NCBI GenBank assembly: GCA_030180135.1
Contig: CM058230.1
Span: 107,065,503-107,129,502, forward strand
DNA from: Orychophragmus violaceus
Lineage: Eukaryota > Streptophyta > Magnoliopsida > Brassicales > Brassicaceae
DNA length: 64,000 nt
Direction of reading: 5' to 3'
This document shows positions 31,349 through 44,374 of the stretch, in pieces. Numbering within the stretch: the stretch's first letter is position 1; each line of letters opens with the position of its first letter. Under the pieces are notes generated by a model. The model was not told the DNA's origin and did no database searches. It worked only from the letters and a program-made list of their open reading frames with translations. The translations under genes were made by a program, and so were the position numbers.

Positions 31349-32556
31349 ACTTGAAACACCCCGACCCGGCCTTCCTAGGCCGTGGTCGATGCGTCCCATC
31401 GGTCAAGCCAAACCCCGGCTTGGACCTCCCGAAAACCCGTCCTATTTAAAATTTTCCTTTAGGAACTAAGTATTCATCGGATCTACTATTTGACTCCTAG
31501 TCTTAGATCCTTCATACTTAAGATTACGCAGCGGAAATCCTTACTTAACATTTACATCGTTCTTCTAAAGAATGATCCGTCCAAGAACCTCTTATAACCT
31601 TACTTAGTTTTCTCAAAAACTCTTTCGAGGTTCCAATTCCAACTATCCATTCAATCAACCTAAGTCTTTAACTTAGATCCTTTCATTCTCCTATTCAGCT
31701 CTAACCATTCTTTAGAACGATAGAAGAGTTCTCGAAACGTGTACCTTAACCTTTGGTGATTCCGGTGTGAAGCTAGCTTGGCGTCCAGCTTAACCCGTTT
31801 GATCCTCGAACTCTTAGAACATACCTCCCTTGAACCAAGTCATTCAACCAACCATCCCCACATGACAAGGCGCAAGAGAGGTCTTCTAGTTCCTTCCCTT
31901 GACCACCATTTGATCTCGCTCGTTCATTTGCTTTGTTCCCATTAACATTCACCGTCTTGACTTATCCACATTTCGCTGCCTGCATCTTGACCTTCAGACC
32001 GATTCAAGTCCTTTAAGTATAACCAGCTCGTGAACCGGTTTCCTTTCGTATTGTCAGCTCTACGATCGGTACAATGGTTGGAATGATCCTCTCGATCAAT
32101 TCCGTGAACGGTCTGATCTTTGGTTCGTACCGTCGGCCGTCGACCTAGTTCCCCTGACTGATCGACCGGTCCGCACGCGTTTCGACCACGCGATCTCCCC
32201 GTTCCAATCCACGGTCCAACTCATGTCTTCTCGTCAGCCCGAACTTAACCGTGATTGATCTTCTGATCAATCCCAACGGTATATTGGACATGAACCCGCC
32301 AAGTCTATGATCCGTCAAATGCCTTGACCTTACACGATCATTCGGGTCGTACCGAGTGTCTCTCGGTCGTACCATGATCGTCAGTCCATCGGCGCAATGG
32401 CTTGACGCAACGAGGATGCGGCAGAATCGCCAAGCAAACTCGGCAACACTCGCGTTTCCTGTTCGTCAGGCCATCCGCGTCCTGCCCCGATCGCTGTCCA
32501 ACCGGACTGACCGCACGTTCGGATCGTTGGCGACCTTTGAACCGTTGCGTCAGTCC

Positions 32557-32761
32557 GCGAAGAGACGCGACCTTTCGCGAAGAGTCGCGACCATCCGTGA
32601 ACAGTCGCGACCATCCGCTTGGATCGCGATCAGTCTGCCGCGACAATCCTGCCGCGAACATCCTGTCGCGATTGTTCCACCGTGATCAGTCTGACGCGAT
32701 CGTCCCGTCGCGACAACTCGGCATCGATCGCTCTGCCGCGATCGTACGCCCGCGACCGTCG
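32557..32761. repeat. Element C 5' LTR compound minisatellite
   Basis: Second copy of 27831-28035 with the same unit numbers: 20-bp type then nine 14-bp units. Confidence 0.85.
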
Positions 32762-33804
32762 TCCATACCAAACCGAACACTCGTCCTGATCGTTCACGAT
32801 CCTGGACCGTTGTGTCAGTCCGCGCATAGACGCGTCCGCTTGTTAACAGGTGCGACGTCCGGTCAACATGCGCGCTTATCCCCGGGATAACCACGACTGT
32901 CTTACGACCGTACCGCCCAACCCGTCGCCTCACTGACTTGTCCGTGAGGCTCGTCCGCTTACGTCCAGCGCTCGCGTCCGTGGTCGGCCAACGCGCACGT
33001 GCGATCGTCCGTAAGGATATCGCGTCCGTCCGTACTAGCGTCCCACGTCGTAGCGTCTGACCGTGTGCGAACAGTCGCGACCGTCCACCACGAACGGATG
33101 CGATGGTCCGCGGACGGTTGCCATCGTCCGTGACCGCAGTGTGTGTGGTCCGCGACTCGGCCATGATCCGACGATGTTCCTATGATCGGCCGTGATCGAC
33201 CGGTTCCTTTCCAACCGTTCACGCTTGGTCGCTTGTACTTGCGCGGTTATGATCCGGCCAACATCCTTTGGATGCGCCGTCCGACCAACCATGACCCGGC
33301 CATGTCTTCCCGACATGCCGTCCGATCACCCACGCAACGCAAGCCTATCGACCTTAGCGCAGCCAATCCCCTTACCGACCCGAACATACTCGATCATGGC
33401 CTTTGGCCGATCACGCCTATACCATTATAGCCGACCCTAAAACCGTACAGCCTAAGCCCGGTTCTAGTTCCAGAAATCGAGAAGAAGAGAAAGACACTTC
33501 CTTGCCGACCGACCGATCAACCCAACGATCTAACGGTTGCACCGAGGTCGCGGTTGATCTCTTGGCCGATCACGCTCCTTAATGTACCCGTGGAATGGCT
33601 TTGAGTTGCAGATGCCTCACCGGCCATCTTGCTTCTCCTGCGCCTTATTTCCACGAACTTATCCCCTCATGAAAACGGCAGGCCTTCCATTCAGGATCCG
33701 ACCATCTCTCTCTCTTTTCTTGGCGGTTTATGGCTAAATGCCTTGGCGAAATCCTGGGCGTTTCCCCCAGTCTGGTTGTGTGCGCAAAAATGTCCCAAGA
33801 GGCT

Positions 33805-33812
33805 TATTTATA
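33805..33812 (-). promoter_or_regulatory. Element C 5' LTR TATA box
   Basis: Minus strand TATAAATA; the likely promoter of element C RNA. Confidence 0.8.
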
Positions 33813-33910
33813 GGCTTGGTTGTCGCCCATAACCGCCCAAGGAAGGGCTGCCACTTGTTTGGGAGAATGGACACAACTTGCCATTGATGCCCATTCGCTT
33901 ATGGCCTCTT

Positions 33911-33937
33911 TGATCAGCTAGTGACACTAGCTGATCA
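33911..33937. promoter_or_regulatory. Element C 5' LTR U3 27-bp palindrome
   Basis: 13-bp arms TGATCAGCTAGTG around a central A, intact in both LTRs although the LTRs have diverged elsewhere. Confidence 0.8.
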
Positions 33938-34197
33938 GCTAATATCACACACGCACACCCCAGCTAGCTAAGTTCAGCTAGACGCCAGCTGACGCAGCTG
34001 GTCAGCTGGACTGTCCAGCTCGTTTCAGCTGAACACACTTGGTTCAGCTTGGCTAAGCTTATTTCCCACCGAAACTTAGCTCTTTTTAGGTCATGGAACA
34101 CTTCGTTGATCTTCCTTGATCACGTGTTCGGTCTTATGGTTCCATAACAGCCCAAACGATTAGGGTGGGGTTTGTATCCCGGTTTGGGGATGTTACA

Positions 34198-34202
34198 ACC
34201 TG
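34198..34202. repeat. Element C target site duplication, right copy
   Basis: ACCTG, matching 26621-26625. Confidence 0.93.
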
Positions 34203-37200
34203 ATTCTTCCCGGGCCATGAACACTTGGTTTTTCATGCACCGCGACTGTCCCACGGTGCATAGGATCAGTCCACGATCAGTTTATCATATACCGTCATTT
34301 TTTTTTCACCTGTTTCCTCCACCACACCTCCTTACTGTCCATATGAGGGGTTTTGTCGTGGTACTTTCGAAAAAACTCGACCCGATACTTCCCGGGACAT
34401 GAACACTTGGTTTTTCATGCACCGCGACTGTCCCACGGTGCATAGGATCAGTCCACGATCAGTTTATCATATCCCGTCATTTTTTTTTCACCTGTTTCCT
34501 CCACCACACCTCCTTACTGTCTATATGAGGGGTTTTGGTCGTGGTACTTTCGAAAAAACTCGACCCGATCCTTCTCGGGACATGAACACTTGGTTTTTCA
34601 TGCACCGAGACTGTCCCACGGTGCATAGGATCAGTCCACGATCAGTTTATCATATACCGTCATTTTTTCACATGTTTCCTCCACCACACCTCCTTACTGT
34701 CCATATGAGGGGTTTTGGTCGTGGTACTTTCGAAAAAACTCGACCCGATCCTTCTCGGGACATGAACACTTGGTTTTTCATGCACCGCGACTGTCCCACG
34801 GTGCATAGGATCAGTCCACGATCAGTTTATCCTATCCCGTCATTTTGTTTTCACCCGTTTCCTCCACCACACCTCCTTACTGTCCATATGAAGGGTTTTG
34901 GTCGTGGTACTTTCGAAAAAACTCGACCCGATTCTTCCCGGGCCATGAACACTTGGTTTTTCATGCACCGCGACTGTACCACGGTGCATAGGATCAGTCC
35001 ACGATCAGTTTATCATATACCATCATTTTTTTCACCCGTTTCCTCCACCACACCTCCTGACTGTCCATATGAGGGGTTTTGGTCGTGGTACTTTCAAAAA
35101 AACTCGACCCGATTCTTCCCGGGCCATGAACACTTGGTTTTTCATGCACCGCGACTGTCCCACGGTGCATAGGATTAGTCCACGATCAGTTTATCATATC
35201 CCGTCATTTTTTTTTCACCTGTTTCCTCCACCACACCTCCTTACTGTCTATATGAGAGGTTTTGGTCGTGGTACTTTCGAAAAAACTCGACCCGATTCTT
35301 CTCGGGCCATGAACACTTGGTTTTTCATGCACCGCGACTGTCCCACGGTGCATAGGATCAGTCCACGATCGGTTTATCATATACCGTCATTTTTTTTTCA
35401 CTTGTTTCCTCCACCACACCTCCTTACTGTCCATATGAGGGGTTTTGGTCGTGTTACTTTCGAAAAAACTCGACCCGATTCTTCCCGGGCCATGAACACT
35501 TGGTTTTTCATGCACCGCGACTGTCCCACGGTGCATAGGATCAGTCCACGATCAGTTTATCATATACCGTCATTTTTTTTTCACCTGTTTCCTCCACCAC
35601 ACCTCCTTACTGTCTATATGAGGGGTTTTGGTCGTGTTACTTTCGAAAAAACTCGACCCGATTCTTCCCGGGCCATGAACACTTGGTTTTTCATGCACCG
35701 CGAGTGTCCCACGGTGCATAGGATCAGTCCACGATCAGTTTATCATATACCGTCATTTTTTTTTCAACTGTTTCCTCCACCACACCTCCTTACTGTCCAT
35801 ATGAGGGGTTTTGGTCGTGGTACTTTCGAAAAAACTCGACACGATCCTTCTCGGGCCATGAACACTTGGTTTTTCATGCACCGCGACTGTCCCACGGTGC
35901 ATAGGATCAGTCCACGATCAGTTTACCATATACCGTCATTTTTTTCACATGTTTCCTCCACCACACCTCCTTACTGTCCATATGAGGGGTTTTGGTCGTG
36001 GTACTTTCGAAAAAACTCGACCCGATACTTCCCGGGACATGAACACTTGGTTTTTCATGCACCGCGACTGTCCCACGGTGCATAGGATTAGTCCACGGTC
36101 AGTTTATCATATCCCGTCATTTTTTTTTCACCCGTTTCCCCCACCACACCTCCTTACTGTCTATATGAGGGGTTTTGGTCGTGGTACTTTCGAAAAAACT
36201 CGACCCGATTCTTCCCGGACCATGAACACTTGGTTTTTCATGCACCGCGACTGTCCCACGGTGCATAGGATCAGTCCACGATCAGTTTATCATATACCGT
36301 CATTTTTTCACATGTTTCCTCCACCACACCTCCTTACTGTCCATATGAGGGGTTTTCGTCGTGTTACTTTCGAAAAACTCGACCCGATTCTTCCCGGGCC
36401 ATGAACACTTGGTTTTTCATGCACCGCGACTGTCCCACGGTGCATAGGATCAGTCCACGATCAGTTTATCATATACCGTCATTTTTTTCACCCGTTTCCT
36501 CCACCACACCTCCTTACTGTCCATATGAGGGGTTTTGGTCGTGGTACTTTCGAAAAAACTCGACCCGATCCTTCCCGGGCCATGAACACTTGTTTTTTCA
36601 TGCACCGCGACTGTCCCACGGTGCATAGGATCAGTCCACGATCAGTTTATCCTATCCCGTCATTTTTTTTCACCTGTTTCCTCCACCACACCTCCTTACT
36701 GTCCATATGAGGGGTTTTGGTCGTGGTACTTTCGAAAAAACTCGACCCGATTCTTCCCGGGACATGAACACTTAGTTTTTCATGCACCGCGACTGTCCCA
36801 CGGTGCATAGGATCAGTCCACGATCAGTTTATGATATACCGTCATTTTTTTTCACCCGTTTCCTCCACCACACCTCCTTACTGTCCATATGAGGGGTTTT
36901 GGTCGTGGTACTTTCGAAAAAACTCGACCCGATACTTCCCGGGACATGAACACTTGGTTTTTCATTCACCGCGACTGTGCCACGGTGCATAGGATCAGTC
37001 CACGATCAGTTTATCATATCCCGTCATTTTTTTCACCCGTTTCCTCCACCACACCTCCTTACTGTCCATATGAGGGGTTTTGGTCGTGGTACTTTCGAAA
37101 AAACTCGAACCGATTCTTCCCGGGCCATGAACACTTGGTTTTTCATGCACCGCGACTGTCCCACGGTGCATAGGATCAGTCCACGATCAGTTTATCATAT

Positions 37201-38766
37201 TCCCGTCATTTTTTTTTCACTTGTTTCCTCCACCACACCTCCTTACTGTCCATATCCTATCCCGTCATTTTTTTTTCACATGTTTCCTCCACCACACCTC
37301 CTTACTGTCTATATGAGGGGTTTTGGTCGTGGTCCTTTCGAAAAAACTCGACCCGATCCTTCTCGGGACATGAACACTTGGTTTTTCATGCACCGCGACT
37401 GTCCCACGGTGCATAGGATCAGTCCACGATCAGTTTATCATATCCCGTCATTTTTTTTTCACCCGTTTCCTCCACCACACCTCCTTATTGTCTATATGAG
37501 GGGTTTTGGTCGTGGTACTTTCGAAAAAACTCGAACCTATCCTTCTCGGGACATGAACACTTGGTTTTTCATGCACCGCGACTGTCCCACGGTGCATAGG
37601 ATCAGTCCACGATCAGTTTATCATATACCATCATTTTTTCACATGTTTCCTCCACCACACCTCCTTACTGTCCATATGAGGGGTTTTGGTCGTGGTACTT
37701 TCGAAAAAACTAGACCCGATACTTCCCGGGACATGAACACTTGGTTTTTCATGCACCGCGACTGTCCCACGGTGCATAGGATAAGTCCACGATCAGTTTA
37801 TCATATCCCGTCATTTTTTTTCACCCGTTTCCTCCACCACACCTCCTTACTGTCTATATGAGGGGTTTTGGTCGTGGTACTTTCGAAAAAACTCGACCCG
37901 ATCCTTCCCGGGACATGAACACTTGGTTTTTCATGCACCGCGACTGTCCCACGGTGCATAGGATCAGTCCACGATCGGTTTATCATATACCGTCATTTTT
38001 TTCACCTGTTTCCTCCACCACACCTCCTTACTGTCCATATGAGGGGTTTTGGTCGTGGTACTTTCGAAAAAACTCGACCCAATTCTTCCCGGGCCATGAA
38101 CACTTGGTTTTTCATGCACCGCGACTGTCCCACGGTGCATAGGATCAGTCCACGATCAGTTTATCATATACCGTCATTTTGTTTTCACCCGTTTCCTCCA
38201 CCACACCTCCTTACTGTGTATATGAGGGGTTTTGGTCGTGGTACTTTCGAAAAAACTTGACCCGATCCTTCCCGGGACATGAACACTTGGTTTTTCATGC
38301 ACCGCGACTGTCCCACGGTGCATAGGATCAGTCCACGATCGGTTTATCATATACCGTCATTTTTTCACATGTTTCCTCCACCACACCTCCTTACTGTCCA
38401 TATGAGGGGTTTTGGTCGTGTTACTTTCGAAAAAACTCGACCCGATTCTTCCCGGGCCATGAACACTTGGTTTTTCATGCACCGCGACTGTCCCACGGTG
38501 CATAGGATCAGTCCACGATCAGTTTATCATATACCGTCATTTTTTTCACCCGTTTCCTCCACCACACCTCCTTACTGTCCATATGAGGGGTTTTGGTCGT
38601 GGTACTTTCGAAAAAACTCGACCCGATTCTTCCCGGGCCATGAACACTTGGTTTTTCATGCACCGCGGCTGTCCCACGGTGCATAGGATCAGTCCACGAT
38701 CAGTTTATCATATCCCGTCATTTTTTTTTTCACCTGTTTCCTCCACCACACCTCCTTACTGTCCAT

Positions 38767-41242
38767 ATGAGGGGTTTTGGTCGTGGTACTTTCGAAAAAA
38801 CTCGACCCGATCCTTCTCGGGACATGAACACTTGGTTTTTCATGCACCGCGACTGTCCCACGGTGCATAGGATCAGTCCACGATCAGTTTATCATATCCC
38901 GTCATTTTTTTTTCACCTGTTTCCTCCACTACACCTCCTTACTATCTATATGAGGGGTTTTGGTCGTGGTACTTTCGAAAAAACTCGACCCGATTCTTCC
39001 CGGGCCATAAACACTTGGTTTTTCATGCACCGCGACTGTCCCACGGTGCATAGGATCAGTCCACGATCAGTTTATCCTATCCCGTCATTTTTTTTTCACT
39101 TGTTTCCTCCACCACACCTCCTTACTGTCCATATGAGGGGTTTTGGTCGTGGTACTTTCGAAAAAACTCGACCCGATCCTTCTCGGGACATGAACACTTG
39201 GTTTTTCATGCACCGCGACTGTCCCACGGTGCATAGGATCAGTCCACGATCAGTTTATCATATCCCGTCATTTTTTTTTCACCCGTTTCCTCCACCACAC
39301 CTCCTTACTGTCTATATGAGGGGTTTTGGTCGTGGTACTTTCGAAAAAACTCGACCCGATCCTTCTCGGGACACGAACACTTGGTTTTTCATGCACCGCG
39401 ACTGTCCCACGGTGCATAGGATCAGTCCACGATCAGTTTATCATATACCATCATTTTTTTCACATGTTTCCTCCACCACACCTCCTTACTGTCCATATGA
39501 GGGGTTTTGGTCGTGGTACTTTCGAAAAAACTCGACCCGATACTTCCCGGGACATGAACACTTGGTTTTTCATGCACCGCGACTGTCCCACGGTGCATAG
39601 GATCAGTCCACGATCAGTTTATCATATCCCGTCATTTTTTTTTCACCCGTTTCCTCCACCACACCTCCTTACTGTCTATATGAGGGGTTTTGGTCGTGGT
39701 ACTTTCGAAAAAACTCGACCCGATCCTTCCCGGGACATGAACACTTGGTTTTTCATGCACCGCGACTGTCCCACGGTGCATAGGATCAGTCCACGATCGG
39801 TTTATCATATACCGTCATTTTTTTTCACCTGTTTCCTCCACCACACCTCCTTACTGTCCATATGAGGGGTTTTGGTCGTGGTACTTTCGAAAAAACTCGA
39901 CCCAATTCTTCCCGGGCTATGAACACTTGGTTTTTCATGCACCGCGACTATCCCACGGTGCATAGGATCAGTCCACGATCAGTTTATCATATACCGTCAT
40001 TTTGTTTTCACCCGTTTCCTCCACCACACCTCCTTACTGTCTATATGAGGGGTTTTGGTCGTGGTACTTTCGAAAAAACTTGACCCGATCCTTCCCGGGA
40101 CATGAACACTTGGTTTTTCATGCACCGCGACTGTCCCATGGTGCATAGGATCAGTCCACGATCGGTTTATCATATACCGTCATTTTTTCACATGTTTCCT
40201 CCACCACACCTCCTTACTGTCCATATGAGGGGTTTTGGTCGTGTTACTTTCGAAAAAACTCGACCCGATTCTTCCCGGGCCATGAACACTTGGTTTTTCA
40301 TGCACCGCGGCTGTCCCACGGTGCATAGGATCAGTCCACGATCAGTTTATCATATCCCGTCATTTTTTTTTTCACCTGTTTCCTCCACCACACCTCCTTA
40401 CTGTCCATATGAGGGGTTTTGGTCGTGGTACTTTCGAAAAAACTCGACCCGATCCTTCTCGGGACATGAACACTTGGTTTTTCATGCACCGCGACTGTCC
40501 CACGGTGCATAGGATCAGTCCACGATCAGTTTATCATATCCCGTCATTTTTTTTTCACATGTTTCCTCCACTACACCTCCTTACTATCTATATGAGGGGT
40601 TTTGGTCGTGGTACTTTCGAAAAAACTCGACCCGATTCTTCCCGGGCCATGAACACTTGGTTTTTCATGCACCGCGACTGTCCCACGGTGCATAGGATCA
40701 GTCCACGATCAGTTTATCCTATCCCGTCATTTTTTTTTCACTTGTTTCCTCCACCACACCTCCTTACTGTCCATATGAGGGGTTTTGGTCGTGGTACTTT
40801 CGAAAAAACTCGACCCGATCCTTCTCGGGACATGAACACTTGGTTTTTCATGCACCGCGACTGTCCCACGGTGCATAGGATCAGTCCACGATCAGTTTAT
40901 CATATCCCGTCATTTTTTTTTCACCCGTTTCCTCCACCACACCTCCTTACTGTCTATATGAGGGGTTTTGGTCGTGGTACTTTCGAAAAAACTCGACCCG
41001 ATCCTTCTCGGGACACGAACACTTGGTTTTTCATGCACCGCGACTGTCCCACGGTGCATAGGATCAGTCCACGATCAGTTTATCATATACCATCATTTTT
41101 TTCACATGTTTCCTCCACCACACCTCCTTACTGTCCATATGAGGGGTTTTGGTCGTGGTACTTTCGAAAAAACTCGACCCGATACTTCCCGGGACATGAA
41201 CACTTGGTTTTTCATGCACCGCGACTGTCCCACGGTGCATAG
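38767..41242. repeat. 1642-bp satellite duplication in block 3
   Basis: The nine-monomer stretch starting at 38767 recurs at 40409 with private marks shared (CCACTACACC, ACTATCTATATG, GGGACACGAACAC). The same stretch recurs again at 55595 in block 4. Confidence 0.75.
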
Positions 41243-41520
41243 GATCAGTCCACGATCAGTTTATCATATCCCGTCATTTTTTTTCACCCGTTTCCTCCAC
41301 CACACCTCCTTACTGTCTATATGAGGGGTTTTGGTCGTGGTACTTTCGAAAAAACTCGACCCGATCCTTCCCGGGACATGAACACTTGGTTTTTCATGCA
41401 CCGCGACTTTCCCACGGTGCATAGGATCAGTCCACGATCGGTTTATCATATACCGTCATTTTTTTCACCTGTTTCCTCCACCACACCTCCTTACTGTCCA
41501 TATGAGGGGTTTTGGTCGTG

Positions 41521-41525
41521 GTACT
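41521..41525. repeat. Element D target site duplication, left copy
   Basis: GTACT before the LTR start TGTGAAGCCCC, repeated at 48312-48316. The empty site is the ordinary GTGGTACTTTCG of the monomer. Confidence 0.94.
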
Positions 41526-42840
41526 TGTGAAGCCCCGACCTGGCCACCCTAGGCCACGGTCGATGCGTTCAACCGATCAGGCCAAGCCCTGGCCTGAACC
41601 ACCCTAAATTCAGTCCTATTTAAAATTTTCTTTAGGATTAAGTATTCCTCGGATCTTTTATTGACTCCTAGTCTTAGATCCTTCATACTTAATCAATTAC
41701 GCAGCGGAAATCTTTACTTAACATTTACATCGTTCTTCTAAAGAACGATCCATCCAAGAACCTCTTATAACCTTACTTAGTTTTCTCAAAACTCTTTCGA
41801 GGTTCCAATTCCAACTATCCATTTAATCAACCTAAGTCTTTAACTTAGATCCTTTCATTCTCCTATTCAGCTCTAACCATTCTTTAGAACGACAGAAGAG
41901 TTCTCGAAACGTGTACCTTAACCTTTGGTGAATCCGGTGTGAAGCTAGCTTGGCGTCCAGCTTAACCCGTTTGATCCTCGAACTCTTAGAACTTACCTCC
42001 CTTGAACCAAGTCATTCAACCAACCATCCCCACATGACAAGGCGCAAGAGAGGTCTTCTAGTTCCTTCCTTTGACCACCTTTCCGTCTCGATCATTCCTT
42101 AGCTCTTTTCCCTCTTATCATTTGTTGCCTTGACTTAACCACGTTTGCTCCCTGCATCTTGACCTTTAGACCGACCCAAATCCTTAGGAAGACCAGCTCA
42201 TGTCTGGACGTTGACTCGGGTCGAATCATGTCCTGATCACTTCACTGATTTCCCTTAGTATTGTTGGTCATTGCGTTCAGCGCAAGGTTGGAAGGACTCC
42301 CTCGTTCGCTTCCCGTAGACGGTCTGATCCATGGTTCGTACCGTCGGCCGTCGACCCAGTTCATCTGACTGTTCGACCGGTCCGTACGCGTTTCGACCAT
42401 GCGATTCTCTTGATCCTGTCTACGGTCCAACTCGTGCCGTCCCGCTAGTCCAAACTTATCCGAGGTTGATCCTTCTGATCATTCCCACGGCTTAAAGGAC
42501 TTAAGTCCGTCTAATGGACCAAGTTCCACAACCGGCTATGCATAACGAACCGGCCATGTTCCCGTCTGGTTCATGTACCGCGATCGCTTGCAAAATAGCC
42601 TTCCCGCGCAGCATGATCGTTCATGAACGCTTGGCGTCGTACCGAGTGTCACTCGGTCGTACCGCGTTCGTTAGAACGTCCTGCGTACCGCGATCGTGGC
42701 ATCCTCACCGAGCGTACTCGGAGATCATGCACACGTCTGGGCCCGTCGTGTGATCCGCGACCATGCCGCGATCACTGTCCAACCGGAGTGGCCGCAACAC
42801 GTTCTGATCGTTCCCGATCCTTGAACCGTTGCGTCAGTCC

Positions 42841-43017
42841 GCGAAGAGACGCGACCTTCCGCGAAGAGTCACGACTGTCCGTGAACAGTCACGACCATCC
42901 GCTTGGATCACGATCAGTCTGCCGCGACCATCCTGCCGCGATCATCCCGTCGCGATCTTTCCACCGCAATCAGTCTGACGCGATCACTTTACCGCGATCA
43001 GACTACCGCGTTCACGT
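42841..43017. repeat. Element D 3' LTR compound minisatellite
   Basis: 20-bp type units at 42841-42919, then seven 14-bp units at 42920-43017 (for example TGCCGCGATCATCC). Fewer 14-bp units than in A (eleven) or C (nine). Confidence 0.85.
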
Positions 43018-44001
43018 AACAGTTTGACGTGACGAGAAATGGCTGCGTTGACGAGCGTACTCGGCAGTTGTCCCGCGCATTTCCGTCCGTCCGTCCGTAC
43101 GCATCATGCCGCGATCGCTGTCCATCCGGCTGACGCATGTTCCGATCGTTCACGATCCCTGAACAGTTGCGTCAGTCCGCGGAAGGACGCGATCAGTCAA
43201 CCGGCGCGACCACCCGGAGATGATCCGCGACTGACCGTGCGACTATACCTTCCAGCCATCCGCGATCGTGTACGCTCGTCCTGACGGACGGTTACGACAG
43301 ACCACGAACGAACGCGACCGTTGGTGAAGAGTCGCGACTATCCGTGGACAGACGCGATCGTTCGCTATTGGCCGCGATCTTACGTTCCTTCGCCCAGTCT
43401 GATCGTTCGGCCGTGACGCGGGTGATCCAATTTTCCCGTCAGTCCGCCCATGAACCGCTCGCGCCCAGTCTGCCAGACTTCGGCCATCCGCCTAAACGGA
43501 TGCCGTTCATCCGCGCTTAACCGTCCGAGTCTTCCTGTTCATGCGCGCCGATCATCCCGTTCACGCCCGCCGATCAGTTCACGGTCTTGGCCTTTGGCCG
43601 ACCGTGTCACTTCAGAACATAAGGCCGATTCTCACGCCAATCTTTTCCCTGGTCAAGCGGACTGATTCGGAGAACGAGTAGAAGAGAATTGTCATCCGGC
43701 CTTCTTCTAAACCGTCCAACGGCCAAGTGGCTTAGCCGCGGCCGTGATAGAAAAGGGTCTCGGATGCTACCGCGAGTGTTGTGATCGTCTGGCCGAGATC
43801 CATGGTCGTTACTCCAACCATGATCAAGCCCAAACTCGCCTTTGCCCAACCACTAAACGCCCTTGAATCCGCCGGTTTCTTTCTTGAAGATTCCGACCAA
43901 TTCTCTCTCTCTTTGTTCTCGCTTTTAGCCCTTTGGCCTTAGAGAATTTATGGGTTTTTCTCCCATGAAGATTGTGTGCGAAATTTGGCCCCTTCATGGC
44001 C

Positions 44002-44009
44002 TATTTATA
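44002..44009 (-). promoter_or_regulatory. Element D 3' LTR TATA box
   Basis: Minus strand TATAAATA within GGCCTATAAATAGGCC, itself a near-palindrome. Confidence 0.7.
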
Positions 44010-44097
44010 GGCCATGAATTCGTATGAAACTTCCCAAACGAATGGGTGTCTCCCTTGGCCGAAAAGGCACATCTCTCCACTTGTGCCCATTCGCTTA

Positions 44098-44124
44098 TGG
44101 TCAGCTAGTGTCACTAGCTGACCA
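44098..44124. promoter_or_regulatory. Element D 3' LTR U3 27-bp palindrome
   Basis: 13-bp arms TGGTCAGCTAGTG around a central T, the same form as in element A. Confidence 0.8.
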
Positions 44125-44356
44125 GCTCATTTCGCACTTGAACACTCTAGCTAGCTTGTGCTGAGCTGACTGTCCAGCTAAACACTCCTTACCAGCTGAT
44201 TCTTTTAACTCAAGCTCCCCTTCCAGCTGAGCTTGAGCTCTTCTCTGTCTACGGAACACTCTCTTTGATCACTCTTGATCATAAGTTCGTTTTCTGGTTC
44301 CATAGATTGTCCAAACGTATAGGGTGTGGTCAGACTCCCGGTTCCGGGATGTTACA

Positions 44357-44374
44357 AGTCTACCCCCCTTAAAA
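44357..44374 (-). other. Element D polypurine tract
   Basis: Minus strand TTTTAAGGGGGGTAGACT next to the 3' LTR. Confidence 0.83.

Larger units (their letters stand above)
26626..34197 (-). mobile_element. Element C: complete non-autonomous LTR retrotransposon
   Basis: A 7572-bp element with two 2846-bp LTRs around an 1880-bp internal region, with target duplication ACCTG. The ends, primer site, polypurine tract, TATA box and palindrome match the pattern of B, and much of the LTR is shared with A and D. It encodes no intact protein. The LTR pair differs at about 13 places that I could find by eye, so it is older than B and D. Confidence 0.92.
31352..34197 (-). repeat. Element C 5' LTR (2846 bp)
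   Basis: Same length as 26626-29471. Differences seen by eye include AAGAACGATCC/AAGAATGATCC, CTGTTCC/CCGTTCC, CTTGTCTGTG/CTTGTCCGTG, CCCGCGTC/CCCACGTC and CCACCGCG/CCACCACG. Most are transitions at CpG. Contains TATA box 33805-33812, palindrome 33911-33937 and minisatellite 32557-32761. Confidence 0.92.
34198..41525. repeat. Satellite block 3, about 40 monomers
   Basis: Same satellite and orientation. The four-monomer variant order appears only at the start (to about 35.2 kb). Beyond that, other marks dominate, such as GGTCGTGTTAC, AAAAAACTTGACCCG and CCACTACACCTCCTTACTATC. A 1642-bp duplication links 38767-39600 with 40409-41242. One truncated, chimeric monomer sits at about 37195-37262. 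No gene seen. Confidence 0.95.
41526..44356 (-). repeat. Element D 3' LTR (2831 bp)
   Basis: TGTGAAGCCCCGACC to GATGTTACA. Minisatellite at 42841-43017, TATA box at 44002-44009, palindrome at 44098-44124. Large parts of the low-coordinate side match the LTRs of A and C. Confidence 0.92.
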
